Shown here: positions 1 to 8,134 of the stretch, piece after piece
Position numbering within the stretch: position 1 is the first letter of the stretch
Layout: every line of letters begins with the position of its first letter
NCBI RefSeq assembly: GCF_000970675.1
Contig: NZ_LAJA01000010.1
Span: forward strand, 62,001 to 126,000
Source: Domibacillus tundrae
GTDB taxonomy: Bacteria; Bacillota; Bacilli; Bacillales; Domibacillaceae
Reading direction: 5' to 3'
DNA length: 64,000 bases
Program-made: the position numbers and the translations under genes
The notes under the pieces: model-generated
The model's input: the letters and a program-made list of their open reading frames with translations, nothing else
What the model was told of the DNA's origin: nothing
Databases searched by the model: none

Positions 1-240
1 GGCATTTTTGCGGATAAAATGAACCCGCTTGATCAAGAATCCATCATTCAGCGGGAAATCACGTATGTGGGCACCCGCTCCCAAAAGCCAAGCTCCTGGC
101 CGCTTGCTTTGAAGCTTTTAGCAGATGGAAAGATTGATGTCGACAAAATGGTCACGAAGGTTGTACCGCTTGAGCAATGGAGGGACGGATTTGAAGCCGT
201 TCGCGCCGGGGATCAAATTAAGGTGATCGTTAAGTCGTAA
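1..240 (+). CDS. Zinc-type MDR alcohol dehydrogenase, C-terminal fragment
   Basis: The open frame enters from the left edge and ends at TAA 238-240, leaving about 79 residues. The tail ITYVGTRSQKPSSWPLALKL, followed by a KIDVDKMVTKVVPLEQWRDGFEAV segment and a final IKVIVKS strand, is typical of the last part of medium-chain zinc dehydrogenases of the sorbitol/threonine/galactitol-phosphate type. The catalytic zinc and most of the Rossmann fold lie outside the window, so the substrate cannot be judged. A perfect terminator follows, so this is the end of its transcription unit and it is not part of the mur cluster. Confidence 0.75.
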   Translation, partial: GIFADKMNPLDQESIIQREITYVGTRSQKPSSWPLALKLLADGKIDVDKMVTKVVPLEQWRDGFEAVRAGDQIKVIVKS

Positions 241-297
241 TCAACCTTGTTTTACTCAATTAATTCCATTATTTTATAAAAAAGTAAAAAATAAAGA

Positions 298-329
298 CAG
301 GACTGTGACGAAAGCAGTCCTGCTTTTTG
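298..329 (+). terminator. Rho-independent terminator after dehydrogenase fragment
   Basis: Perfect 8-bp stem CAGGACTG/CAGTCCTG (298-305 with 315-322), 9-nt loop, then CTTTTTG. Confidence 0.8.
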
Positions 330-418
330 CTGAACTTTCAAGTAACTGTCATATCGATGATTGACGCTTTTTGAGCCTGTCCGATAAGATATAAAGGACA
401 GATTCAGGAGGACAGGGT

Positions 419-1273
419 ATGAGCGAGACATCGATTCTGAAAAAAATAGACCGGCAAAGCGATAAAATGAGCGGGGCGGAACAAAAAGTGGCAGCCTTTA
501 TTTTGGACAATGCTCATCTGATTCCAACGATGACAACAAAAGATTTGTCGGGAAAAGCAGGTGTCAGTGAAGCAACTGTGATTCGCTTTTGCAAAACGAT
601 CGGCATCGGGAGCTATAAATCATTTAAATTGACGCTTGTGAAAGAGCTGTCAAACACCTCGATCAGCGTGAATGATTTTTCGCTGCTTCAGTCAAGGGAT
701 TCGCCATATGAATTATTTAATAAAGTAACCCATGTGAACCGCGGAGCGCTTGAAGCAGCTGTCTCGGCGCTTGATAAGCGTGAATTGAATAAAGCGATTG
801 AAGCGCTGCTTGAAGCGAACACGATTTTATTTTACGGAGTGGGCGGTTCGGCAGCGGCAGCGGTTGACGGGCATTACAAGTTTGCAAAGCTTGGCTTCCA
901 TGCGATGATGACGCTTGATTTCCACTTTATGCTCTCCATCGCTTCTCACTTGAAAAAAGGAGACGTCTTTATTGCCATTAGTACATCCGGCAAAACAAAA
1001 GACGTCCTGGAGCTTGCCCGCTTTGCAAAAACGAGAGAGGCGACGGTAATGGCGATTACAAACGTCGGCAAATCACCGCTTTATAAAGAGGCGGACATTG
1101 TACTTGGCACACCGATGGTTGAGCATGAAAACCGCATCGGCAGCATTGCATCAAAAATGGTTCAAATGAATATGATTGATGCTCTTTATGTAGGAACGTT
1201 CCACCGGATTGGTTCCTCTGTGGAAGAGCCCTATAAAAAAGCGAGTGAAGCAGCAGCCCGATTGAAAAGATAA
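419..1273 (+). CDS. murR: MurR/RpiR-family transcriptional regulator
   Basis: A 284-aa protein with the RpiR layout: an N-terminal helix-turn-helix domain (about residues 1-77, recognition region EATVIRFCKTIGIGSYKSFK) and a C-terminal SIS sugar-phosphate-binding domain (about 125-265, with GVGGSAAAAV and ISTSGKTKDV). The start is ATG 419 behind AGGAGGACAGG. It sits directly upstream of murQ-murP-mupG in the same direction but has its own terminator, which overlaps its stop codon. By family and position it is inferred to repress murQP and respond to MurNAc-6-phosphate. The effector is not proven by sequence. Confidence 0.85.
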   Translation: MSETSILKKIDRQSDKMSGAEQKVAAFILDNAHLIPTMTTKDLSGKAGVSEATVIRFCKTIGIGSYKSFKLTLVKELSNTSISVNDFSLLQSRDSPYELFNKVTHVNRGALEAAVSALDKRELNKAIEALLEANTILFYGVGGSAAAAVDGHYKFAKLGFHAMMTLDFHFMLSIASHLKKGDVFIAISTSGKTKDVLELARFAKTREATVMAITNVGKSPLYKEADIVLGTPMVEHENRIGSIASKMVQMNMIDALYVGTFHRIGSSVEEPYKKASEAAARLKR

Positions 1274-1287
1274 TCGGGCTGTTTTTT
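1254..1287 (+). terminator. Terminator overlapping the murR stop codon
   Basis: 10-bp stem CAGCCCGATT/AATCGGGCTG (1254-1263 with 1272-1281) then TTTTTT. The stop codon (1271-1273) lies inside the hairpin, so the last murR codons form the 5' arm. Confidence 0.85.
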
Positions 1288-1298
1288 AGAATAATAAA

Positions 1299-1358
1299 GA
1301 AATTTTATTTCATTAAATTCAATAAAAAAATTGTATTTTTATTTCACTGGCGTATAAT
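1299..1358 (+). promoter_or_regulatory. murQ promoter with candidate MurR operator
   Basis: A SigA-type promoter is visible: TTGTAT (1331-1336), 16-nt spacer, TATAAT (1353-1358). Upstream, GAAAT-TTT-ATTTC (1299-1311) is a perfect inverted repeat in AT-rich DNA, and a second ATTTC half-site falls in the spacer. The position just upstream of -35, next to an RpiR-family gene, makes it a plausible MurR operator. That is inference. Confidence 0.6.
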
Positions 1359-1366
1359 TAAAGAAT

Positions 1367-1423
1367 CAAAGGCTAATTTCGCGACTTCCTGTCGTAACGC
1401 CTTTGTGCCTGCGTCGTGCGGGC
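1367..1423 (+). promoter_or_regulatory. Structured 5' leader of murQ
   Basis: The roughly 95 nt between the -10 and the murQ start contain nested pairings. An outer 7-bp stem CAAAGGC/GCCTTTG (1367-1373 with 1399-1405) encloses a CGAC/GTCG hairpin (1382-1385 with 1391-1394). A GC-rich hairpin GCCTGCG/TGCGGGC with a 3-nt TCG loop (1407-1413 with 1417-1423) follows directly. No known riboswitch consensus was recognised and no poly-U tract follows, so this is not simply a terminator. Confidence 0.45.
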
Positions 1424-1459
1424 CCAAATTAAACGTTTCAATAGGAAAGAGTGAAGAAG

Positions 1460-2353
1460 ATGCTGAATATAAGCAACTTAACAACAGAATCAAGAAATGG
1501 TGCGACGATGCATCTGGATAATATGTCGATCGATGAATTTTTATCCGTTATGAACGCGGAAGATTCGAAAGTAGCTCAGGCGGTTAAACAGGAGCTCCCG
1601 GTGATTCGTAAAGTTGTCATTGCGGCGGTAAACGCATTCCGGCAAAAGGGACGGCTTATTTACATTGGGGCCGGAACGAGCGGGCGTCTCGGTGTGTTAG
1701 ATGCAGCGGAATGCATTCCGACATTCGGCACGCCGCCGGGTATGGTAAGATGTGTCATTGCCGGCGGCCAAAAAGCGATTCAATCTGCTGTGGAAGGCGC
1801 GGAAGACAATGAATTGCTTGCAAAAGTGGATTTAAGTCAGCTGCAGATTGGCCCGCGGGATATGATTATTGGCATTTCGGCAAGCGGCCGGACGCCGTAT
1901 GTAATCAGCGGATTAAAATACGCGAAAAAACATGGTGCTATGACGGCGAGTATTTCGTGCAACAAGCGGGCAGTAATGAGCCGCTTTGCGGATTTATCCA
2001 TTGAAGTGGACGTTGGACCAGAAGTATTGACGGGATCGACGCGCTTAAAAGCAGGCACGGCGCAAAAGATGATGTTAAATATGATTTCCACTGCGGCAAT
2101 GATTGGTATTGGCAAAGTGTACAAAAATTTAATGGTCGATGTGCAGCCGACCAATGAAAAATTAATTGAGCGTTCAAAAAGAATTATTGCCGAAGCGGCG
2201 GAGATTGATCTATTATTGGCAGAACAGTATTATAAAAAAGCAAACGGTCATGTAAAAAAAGCGATTGTGATGGCGTTATTGAAATGTGACCTGCCGACAG
2301 CGGAAAAAAGGCTGGCAAAGTCGAGTGGTGTTGTAAGAAGCGCATTATATTAA
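1460..2353 (+). CDS. murQ: N-acetylmuramic acid 6-phosphate etherase
   Basis: MurQ cleaves the lactyl ether of MurNAc-6-phosphate, giving GlcNAc-6-phosphate and D-lactate in cytoplasmic peptidoglycan recycling. The 297-aa product has the SIS-fold signatures LIYIGAGTSGRLGVLDAAEC and GISASGRTPYV and starts with the typical NLTTESRN segment. The frame is also open from GTG 1451, but the ribosome binding site AGGAAAG (1443-1449) is 1 nt from that GTG and 10 nt from ATG 1460, and ATG 1460 matches the family N-terminus. It is followed 16 nt later by murP. Confidence 0.93.
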   Translation: MLNISNLTTESRNGATMHLDNMSIDEFLSVMNAEDSKVAQAVKQELPVIRKVVIAAVNAFRQKGRLIYIGAGTSGRLGVLDAAECIPTFGTPPGMVRCVIAGGQKAIQSAVEGAEDNELLAKVDLSQLQIGPRDMIIGISASGRTPYVISGLKYAKKHGAMTASISCNKRAVMSRFADLSIEVDVGPEVLTGSTRLKAGTAQKMMLNMISTAAMIGIGKVYKNLMVDVQPTNEKLIERSKRIIAEAAEIDLLLAEQYYKKANGHVKKAIVMALLKCDLPTAEKRLAKSSGVVRSALY

Positions 2354-2369
2354 GGTGGAGTGAATCGGC

Positions 2370-3716
2370 ATGATTAAAGAAAAGCAAATGGCAATCAGCA
2401 TCTTAAAACATGCCGGTGGAAAAGAAAACATTCGCCTCGTTACTCATTGCATGACAAGGCTCCGTCTTGATTTGCGCGATTGGAATAAAGCGGACACTGA
2501 AAAAATAAAAGAAGTCCCTGGCGTAATGGGGATTCACGAAGATGAAACCCTTCATATTATCATTGGGCCAGGCCAGGTAAATAAAGTAGCGACGGAATTA
2601 ACAGGATTAGCCGGCGGTGGGGAAATGAGTGTCAACGCGGGAGACAGGCAAGCGGCAACCCGCTTAAAAAATGATACACCTATCAAACGCCTGCTTAGAA
2701 AAATTGGAAACATTTATATCCCGCTTATTCCAGGCGTTGTGGCCTCGGGTATTTTGACAGGAATAGCTAACTTTGCGAAAAATGCGGGTGTCGATCCGGA
2801 AACGCTTTGGATGAAGCTGCTGCTGTTTATCGGCAGCGGCATTTTTACATATCTTGGTGTGCTGGTCGGATGGAATACAGCAAAAGAGTTTAGGGGAACG
2901 CCAGTACTGGGTGCCATTGCGGGAATGCTCATTATCAATCCGGCTTTGGCGGACTTAACGATTTTCGGTAAAGCGCTCGTTCCGGGACAGGGAGGCTTTT
3001 TTGGCATTATGCTGGCTGCCTGGTTGATGGTGGTCGTAGAGCATTCCATTCGAAAAGTTATCCCTTCCGCTGTCGATATTTTATTCACGCCGCTTTTAAC
3101 GGTGCTGCTTGTAGGGATGCTGACATTGTTTTTGATCCAGCCGGCCGCCGGGGTTTTATCCGGCTTCGTTACAGGCATGATCGGATCTGTTTTGGAAGTT
3201 GGCGGCTTTGTCGCCGGAGGTCTGCTGTCAGGCTTTTTCCTGCCGGTCATTTTGGTAGGGCTTCATCATGGCCTGACACCGATTCATATGGAGCTGATTC
3301 ATACGCTGGGCCATACACCGCTTCTGCCGATTTTGGCGATGGCAGGCGCCGGACAAGTCGGTGCCGCTTTAGCGGTGTATATAAAAACGCGTAATGAGCG
3401 CCTTCGTACAATTATTAGAGGGGCGCTGCCGGTCGGGTTTCTTGGTATCGGTGAGCCGCTTCTATATGGAGTAACCCTTCCGCTTGGACGGCCGTTCATG
3501 ACAGCTTGTATGGGCGGTGCGGTCGGAGGTGCTTATCAGGCACTTGTTCGGACGGCCTCATCCGGAATTGGCGTTTCTGGTCTTTCGTTAATGCCCCTCA
3601 TTGCAGATAATAAATATATTTTATATTTAATCGGTTTGCTTATGGCATATGCGGCCGGCTTTTTGTTTACCTATTTATTTGGCTTTACAGAAGAGATGGC
3701 TGATAATATAGATTGA
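2370..3716 (+). CDS. murP: PTS MurNAc-specific EIIBC component
   Basis: 448 aa. The N-terminal EIIB domain carries the phosphorylated cysteine at Cys27 in RLVTHCMTRLRLDL. After a linker near residue 110 comes a glucose-superfamily EIIC membrane domain with about ten hydrophobic segments, the LVGLHHGLTPIHMELI loop and the GIGEPLLYGVTLP signature. There is no EIIA domain, as is usual for MurP, which borrows EIIA-Glc. It imports MurNAc (or the disaccharide MurNAc-GlcNAc in Gram-positives) as the 6-phosphate. It lies between murQ and mupG, so the substrate assignment rests mainly on context. Confidence 0.88.
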   Translation: MIKEKQMAISILKHAGGKENIRLVTHCMTRLRLDLRDWNKADTEKIKEVPGVMGIHEDETLHIIIGPGQVNKVATELTGLAGGGEMSVNAGDRQAATRLKNDTPIKRLLRKIGNIYIPLIPGVVASGILTGIANFAKNAGVDPETLWMKLLLFIGSGIFTYLGVLVGWNTAKEFRGTPVLGAIAGMLIINPALADLTIFGKALVPGQGGFFGIMLAAWLMVVVEHSIRKVIPSAVDILFTPLLTVLLVGMLTLFLIQPAAGVLSGFVTGMIGSVLEVGGFVAGGLLSGFFLPVILVGLHHGLTPIHMELIHTLGHTPLLPILAMAGAGQVGAALAVYIKTRNERLRTIIRGALPVGFLGIGEPLLYGVTLPLGRPFMTACMGGAVGGAYQALVRTASSGIGVSGLSLMPLIADNKYILYLIGLLMAYAAGFLFTYLFGFTEEMADNID

Positions 3717-3719
3717 ATC

Positions 3720-3750
3720 AAACCGTGGATAGTGTGTTTCTGCGGTTTTT
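3720..3750 (+). terminator. Weak hairpin between murP and mupG
   Basis: AAACCG/CGGTTT stem with a 17-nt loop and a T-run. Short and AT-rich; possible attenuation point within the operon. Confidence 0.35.
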
Positions 3751-3768
3751 TGCATGGAGGTGGATGGT

Positions 3769-4818
3769 ATGTTTGGTGTTTCCGTTTACTTAAACAAAGA
3801 GATAGGGAAAGAAGAGCAGGATTATTTGGAAAAGGCTAAACGGAATGGGTTTCAATCTGTGTTTACCTCGCTGCATATTCCGGAAGACGATGCGTCTAGG
3901 CTGCGCAGCCGCTTTCAGTCATTAGCCCGCATGTCTGAAAAGCTTGGCCTGGCACTGGTGGCAGATGTTTCTTCGTCTTCTTTACATGTGATCGGCTCTT
4001 CATTTGAACGGGCAGAAGAACTGATCGAATGGGGGGTGACGGGTCTGAGAATGGATGACGGGATTGCGCCTGATCAGATTGCTCGTTTATCCCACATCAT
4101 GAAGGTGGCCCTCAACGCCAGTACATTGCGTCAGGAAGAATGGGATGAACTCATTCAACATGGAATAAACGTTTCGAATGTGGAGGCCTGGCATAATTTT
4201 TATCCCCGTCCGGAAACGGGGCTCGGAATAGATTATATGAAAGCAAAAAACGAGTGGCTTCGTTCTCTCGGCTTAACGGTTATGGCGTTTGTGCCGGGAG
4301 ACAGCCGAAAACGGGGACCTCTTTTCGACGGGCTGCCTACATTGGAAAAGCATCGGCAAGCATCGCCATTTGTATGTGCGCTTGAATTAACGAATCACCT
4401 TCATGTGCAAAAAGTCTTCGTTGGGGATCCACACCTGTCAAACGAAGGACTAAGACAGTTTTCTTTTTACAACGAAGGATGTATCCCGTTACGGGCGGCT
4501 GCTTATACGGATATATCTCATTATAGGAATGTGCAGACAAACCGGCCGGACCCGGCGCGTGACTGCATTCGTTCCAGTGAATCGCGTCGAATGAGCGGTG
4601 CGCCGCCAGAACCCTTTCATACTATAGCTCGGAAAAAGGGAACTGTAACTGTCGATAATCAGCACTATTTGCGCTATGCGGGTGAACTGCAAATTACACT
4701 TCGTGACTTGCCGGCGGATGAAAAAGTAAACGTAATCGGCCGCGTGACAGAAGAAGATTTGCCGCTTTTAACATATGTCGGACCGCGCCAATCCTTTTTG
4801 ATTGATTGGGATGTATAA
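3769..4818 (+). CDS. mupG: MupG-type 6-phospho-N-acetylmuramidase (DUF871 family)
   Basis: A 349-aa member of the DUF871 family, whose Staphylococcus representative MupG hydrolyses MurNAc-6P-GlcNAc inside the cell. A TIM-barrel N-terminal domain (about 1-235, with FTSLHIPEDD, WGVTGLRMDDG and VEAWHNFYPRPETGLG) is followed by a small beta-rich C-terminal domain. ATG 3754 also opens the frame, but it overlaps the ribosome binding site GGAGGTGG, so ATG 3769 (MFGVSVYLNKEI) is taken. With murR, murQ and murP it completes a disaccharide salvage route: import and phosphorylation, cleavage, ether hydrolysis. Confidence 0.87.
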   Translation: MFGVSVYLNKEIGKEEQDYLEKAKRNGFQSVFTSLHIPEDDASRLRSRFQSLARMSEKLGLALVADVSSSSLHVIGSSFERAEELIEWGVTGLRMDDGIAPDQIARLSHIMKVALNASTLRQEEWDELIQHGINVSNVEAWHNFYPRPETGLGIDYMKAKNEWLRSLGLTVMAFVPGDSRKRGPLFDGLPTLEKHRQASPFVCALELTNHLHVQKVFVGDPHLSNEGLRQFSFYNEGCIPLRAAAYTDISHYRNVQTNRPDPARDCIRSSESRRMSGAPPEPFHTIARKKGTVTVDNQHYLRYAGELQITLRDLPADEKVNVIGRVTEEDLPLLTYVGPRQSFLIDWDV

Positions 4819-4895
4819 CTATAGTAGTATTTGAGTGCGCTTTATTTTATAATAAGGATAGTGTCTAATTTTAACGATAAAGGAGTTTTTTTATC

Positions 4896-5162
4896 ATGGC
4901 AGAAAAAACATTTACAATTACAGACGAAACAGGTATCCACGCCCGTCCGGCTACAGTACTTGTGCAAGCAGCTTCAAAATTCAGTTCAGATGTAAATCTT
5001 GAGTATAACGGTAAAACTGTTAATTTGAAATCAATCATGGGTGTTATGTCTCTTGGGATTCCAAAAGGCGCATCTATTAAAGTAACAGCTTCTGGTTCTG
5101 ATGAAGAGCAAGCAGTTGACGCTGTAGGCGAAACAATCAAGTCTCAAGGTCTTGGCGAATAA
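4896..5162 (+). CDS. ptsH: Phosphocarrier protein HPr
   Basis: 88 aa, full length. The EI/EII phosphorylation site His15 (GIHARPAT) and the HPr-kinase site Ser46 ([12 protein letters not shown]) are both present, so this is HPr and not Crh, which lacks His15. HPr passes phosphate from enzyme I to PTS transporters and, as HPr-Ser-P, acts as CcpA cofactor. A TATAAT element (4848-4853) precedes it and a terminator follows at once, so it is monocistronic. ptsI, which normally follows ptsH, is absent here. Confidence 0.95.
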   Translation: MAEKTFTITDETGIHARPATVLVQAASKFSSDVNLEYNGKTVNLKSIMGVMSLGIPKGASIKVTASGSDEEQAVDAVGETIKSQGLGE

Positions 5163-5170
5163 TTTCGTTA

Positions 5171-5204
5171 AAAAATCACCGAATTTATTTCGGTGATTTT
5201 TTTT
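5171..5204 (+). terminator. ptsH terminator
   Basis: 12-bp stem AAAATCACCGAA/TTCGGTGATTTT with a 5-nt loop, then an eight-T run; the A-run on the 5' side could make it bidirectional. Confidence 0.9.
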
Positions 5205-5240
5205 GTCCTTTTTGGGGAAAAGAATAGGGAGGTGACCAAT

Positions 5241-5552
5241 ATGAACATTGATGTAAAGCCCGCCGCAGCGGCAGAGCTGAAAAAGGTTAAGTACAAGGAA
5301 AATGAAGGGGTCCGGATTGAATCGATTTTTATCGGCAGCTGCTCGATTGCATCCGAATATCATTTGAAAATTGACCAGAAAAAAGACAACGACGATCTGT
5401 TTATCGTGGACGACATTCCGCTGCTCGTTTCAAAAGAAAGCCAAGAAAACTTGCATGAAAGCATTTCGCTCGACTTTAATCCAGCCATGGGCTACAAGCT
5501 CACATCAGCGGAAGAAACGTATCGCTATAATTTAAAATTAGAACGAGCGTAA
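5241..5552 (+). CDS. IscA/HesB-fold iron-sulfur biosynthesis-like protein
   Basis: 103 aa starting at ATG 5241 behind AGGGAGGTGACC. An upstream in-frame ATG at 5193 lies inside the preceding terminator and is rejected. The pattern INVKPAAAAELKK, VRIESIFIGSCSIASEYHLKID and FIVDDIPLLVSKES resembles the Fe-S_biosyn (HesB/YneR-like) fold. The C-terminal CxC cysteines of true A-type carriers are missing and only one cysteine remains. A scaffold role is therefore doubtful; function unknown. It is flanked by two terminators, so it is expressed alone. Confidence 0.7.
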   Translation: MNIDVKPAAAAELKKVKYKENEGVRIESIFIGSCSIASEYHLKIDQKKDNDDLFIVDDIPLLVSKESQENLHESISLDFNPAMGYKLTSAEETYRYNLKLERA

Positions 5553-5585
5553 AGAAACCTTCATGTTATGAAGGTTTCTTTTTTT
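5551..5585 (+). terminator. Terminator after IscA-like gene
   Basis: Stem AAGAAACCTTCAT/ATGAAGGTTTCTT with a GTT loop (5565-5567), then T-run; overlaps the stop codon. Confidence 0.9.
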
Positions 5586-5586
5586 A

Positions 5587-5603
5587 TGTGAGATTATCTA
5601 ACA
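5587..5603 (+). promoter_or_regulatory. TnrA/GlnR box upstream of urtA
   Basis: TGTGAGATTATCTAACA matches every position of the Bacillus TnrA consensus TGTNANAWWWTMTNACA. A candidate -10, TATAAG (5636-5641), would put the start near 5648 and centre the box near -53, where TnrA activates. This implies induction of the urea importer during nitrogen limitation. Confidence 0.8.
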
Positions 5604-5909
5604 AAAACTCACACAAATGCACCAGAAAAGACGAATATAAGGGTAGATCAGATATGGAATAGTCGCTTTTTAAACCCTTTTTAAGCATTTTATAAAAAAA
5701 ATACTTAAAAAAGAAGGAAAACAGTGAAAAGAATTTTTTCCATATTTCGTTTTCTTACATAACCAACTATTGGGGGTTCAGGAAGGGGGAACGTAAAAAA
5801 ACTACTCACGATAATGAGAAAATTGTTTTAGAAACAAGTATATACGAATCTGTTTATGCACTATTTTCTTTATAACATAAGTTGAAAATCATGATTGAGG
5901 GGTGTTTAT
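5604..5909 (+). promoter_or_regulatory. urtA promoter region and long leader
   Basis: No gene was found in these roughly 300 nt. The likely promoter is TATAAG (5636-5641) below the TnrA box. A second possible -10, TATAAC (5871-5876), lies close to urtA. If the first promoter is used, the untranslated leader is about 260 nt, AT-rich and without an obvious riboswitch fold. Confidence 0.45.
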
Positions 5910-7157
5910 ATGACAGTGCTGAGAAAATTATGGAGTAAACAAACAATGATTGCGGCGATTTCAGCTGCTGCGCTTACGCTGAGTGGCTGTGCAGCGTCAA
6001 ATGCTTTAAATGAAGAAGAAGATACACCAGCTGCTGATACGGGAGATACGGTCAAGGTCGGTGTACTGCATTCATTGAGCGGTACAATGGCGATCAGTGA
6101 AGTATCACTGCGGGATGCAGAATTAATGGCCATTGAAGAAATTAACGCAGAGGGCGGCGTTCTTGGCAAGCAGATTGAACCGATTGTCGAAGATGGAGCT
6201 TCGGACTGGCCGACATTCGCCGAAAAAGCGAAAAAGCTTTTGCAGAAAGATGAAGTAGCGACTGTTTTTGGCGGCTGGACATCCGCGAGCCGAAAGGCGA
6301 TGCTGCCAGTATTTGAACAGAATAATGGTCTACTCTGGTATCCGGTTCAGTACGAAGGGATGGAATCATCACCAAATATTTTCTATACAGGTGCCACAAC
6401 AAATCAGCAAATCGTGCCATCTGTTACATGGCTTCTTGAAAATAAAGGGAAATCATTTTTCTTAATCGGATCTGATTATGTATTCCCTCGTACAGCAAAT
6501 AAAGAAATTAAAGCACAGCTCGAAGCGGAAGACGGCACGCTTGTCGGTGAGGAATATACACCGCTTGGCCATACGGATTACAGCACGCTGATCAGCAAAA
6601 TTAAAGAAGAAAAGCCAGAAGTCATTTATAACACGCTGAACGGTGACAGCAACGTTGCTTTTTTCAAGCAGCTAAAAGATGCAGGAATTACAGCGGATGA
6701 CATTACGGTTCTTTCTGTCAGTATTGCAGAAGAGGAAATTCGTGGTATCGGAACAGATATTTTAACCGGGCATTATGCGGCGTGGAACTATTTCCAAACA
6801 ACAGACACGCCGGAAAATGAAAAATTCGTCGCAGCTTACAAAAAAGCATATGGCGATGACCGCGTGACAGGTGATCCGATTGAAGCAGCATATAATGCCG
6901 TTTATTTATGGGCAGCTGCTGTTGAAAAAGCAGAATCATTTGATGTCGACGCCGTGAAAGAAGCAGCAGGCGGTATTGAATTTAAAGCACCGGGCGGCAC
7001 CGTAACGATTGATGGCGACAACCAGCATACGTACAAAACAGTTCGTGTCGGCGAGATTCAAGCAGACGGCCAGTTTAAAGAAGTATGGAATTCAGGGGAG
7101 CCTGTTAAACCAGATCCGTATTTAGAAACATACCCTTGGGCAGAAGGCTTAAATTAA
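5910..7157 (+). CDS. urtA: Urea ABC transporter substrate-binding lipoprotein
   Basis: 415 aa. It begins with a lipoprotein signal (Lys/Arg-rich start, hydrophobic core, lipobox LSGC), an acidic linker and a periplasmic-binding-protein fold of the branched-chain amino acid/amide class ([20 protein letters not shown], then [14 protein letters not shown], typical of UrtA). ATG 5910 follows GAGGGGTG; the in-frame TTG at 5895 lies upstream of that site. It binds urea outside the membrane for UrtBCDE. A strong hairpin separates it from urtB, which would let the binding protein be made in excess. Confidence 0.93.
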   Translation: MTVLRKLWSKQTMIAAISAAALTLSGCAASNALNEEEDTPAADTGDTVKVGVLHSLSGTMAISEVSLRDAELMAIEEINAEGGVLGKQIEPIVEDGASDWPTFAEKAKKLLQKDEVATVFGGWTSASRKAMLPVFEQNNGLLWYPVQYEGMESSPNIFYTGATTNQQIVPSVTWLLENKGKSFFLIGSDYVFPRTANKEIKAQLEAEDGTLVGEEYTPLGHTDYSTLISKIKEEKPEVIYNTLNGDSNVAFFKQLKDAGITADDITVLSVSIAEEEIRGIGTDILTGHYAAWNYFQTTDTPENEKFVAAYKKAYGDDRVTGDPIEAAYNAVYLWAAAVEKAESFDVDAVKEAAGGIEFKAPGGTVTIDGDNQHTYKTVRVGEIQADGQFKEVWNSGEPVKPDPYLETYPWAEGLN

Positions 7158-7162
7158 TCGGG

Positions 7163-7200
7163 ACAAATAAGGGAGGAAAACTTCTCCCTTATTTGTTTTT
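7163..7200 (+). terminator. Intercistronic hairpin urtA-urtB
   Basis: Perfect 13-bp stem ACAAATAAGGGAG/CTCCCTTATTTGT (7163-7175 with 7184-7196) and a short T-run. Probably a partial terminator or mRNA 3'-end stabiliser giving surplus urtA mRNA. Confidence 0.8.
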
Positions 7201-7217
7201 AAAAAGGAGTGAACAGC

Positions 7218-8120
7218 ATGGCAGTCGTCATCACACAGCTATTTAACGGGATCAGCCTCGGGTCGATCTTGCTTCTTATTGCGCTTGGACTGGCCATTAC
7301 ATTTGGCTTGATGAATGTGATTAATATGGCACACGGTGAGTTTATTATGGCTGGTGCGTATACAACATACGTGGTCCAGCAGGCATTTTCACATTATGTT
7401 CCGGCCTCTTTATTTAATTATTATTATGTTGCGGCAATTCCGCTCTCATTTTTAATTGGTGCCCTGCTCGGATTTATTCTTGAAAAAACACTTATTCGAT
7501 TTTTGTATCACAGACCGCTCGACAGCTTGCTTGCTACATGGGGTGTTAGTTTAATTTTGCAGCAAGTCGCACGGTCCATTTTTGGCGCACCAAACGTGGC
7601 AGTAACATCACCAACATGGCTTGACGGTGGTTTAACCATTGCTGGAGCAGTGCTTCCGTACAAACGTTTATTTATTATTGCACTTGTAACAATTTGCATG
7701 GTGTCCCTCTATTTATATCTTGATAAAACAGCAGCCGGCCGCAAAATGCGGGCTGTTACGATGAACCGCAGCATGGCATCAAGTCTTGGTGTTTCAACTA
7801 AAAAGGTAGATGCAACAGCGTTTGCGATCGGCTCAGGTCTCGCTGGGGTTGCTGGATGTGCGCTGACCGTCCTTGGCCCAATTGGTTCAACAATCGGCAC
7901 GTACTATATTGTTGACGCATTTATGATTGTTATTTTAGGCGGGATTGGAAGCTTGATTGGTACGGTTTTCGGAGCACTTAGCGTCGGCATGCTGGGAACG
8001 ATCGCCGAATTTTGGAGCGGTGCTTCTATGGCGAAGGTCATTGTATTTGTTGCTATTATTGCGTTTTTACAATTTAAACCGGCTGGACTGCTTTCCGCAC
8101 GTACACGGTCATTAGAATAG
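7218..8120 (+). CDS. urtB: Urea ABC transporter permease UrtB
   Basis: 300-aa LivH-type inner-membrane permease with about eight membrane segments and the conserved GLAITFGLMNVINMAHGEFI and ILGGIGSLIGTVFGA motifs. A GTG at 7209 is in frame, but AAGGAG lies 4-9 nt before it in the wrong place, so ATG 7218 is preferred. It pairs with UrtC to form the urea channel. Confidence 0.92.
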   Translation: MAVVITQLFNGISLGSILLLIALGLAITFGLMNVINMAHGEFIMAGAYTTYVVQQAFSHYVPASLFNYYYVAAIPLSFLIGALLGFILEKTLIRFLYHRPLDSLLATWGVSLILQQVARSIFGAPNVAVTSPTWLDGGLTIAGAVLPYKRLFIIALVTICMVSLYLYLDKTAAGRKMRAVTMNRSMASSLGVSTKKVDATAFAIGSGLAGVAGCALTVLGPIGSTIGTYYIVDAFMIVILGGIGSLIGTVFGALSVGMLGTIAEFWSGASMAKVIVFVAIIAFLQFKPAGLLSARTRSLE

Positions 8121-8134
8121 GAGGGAGCGGAAAA

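Noticed and set aside
2714-3250. 178-codon minus-strand frame inside murP
   Set aside because: Shadow of murP; low complexity with no start signal.
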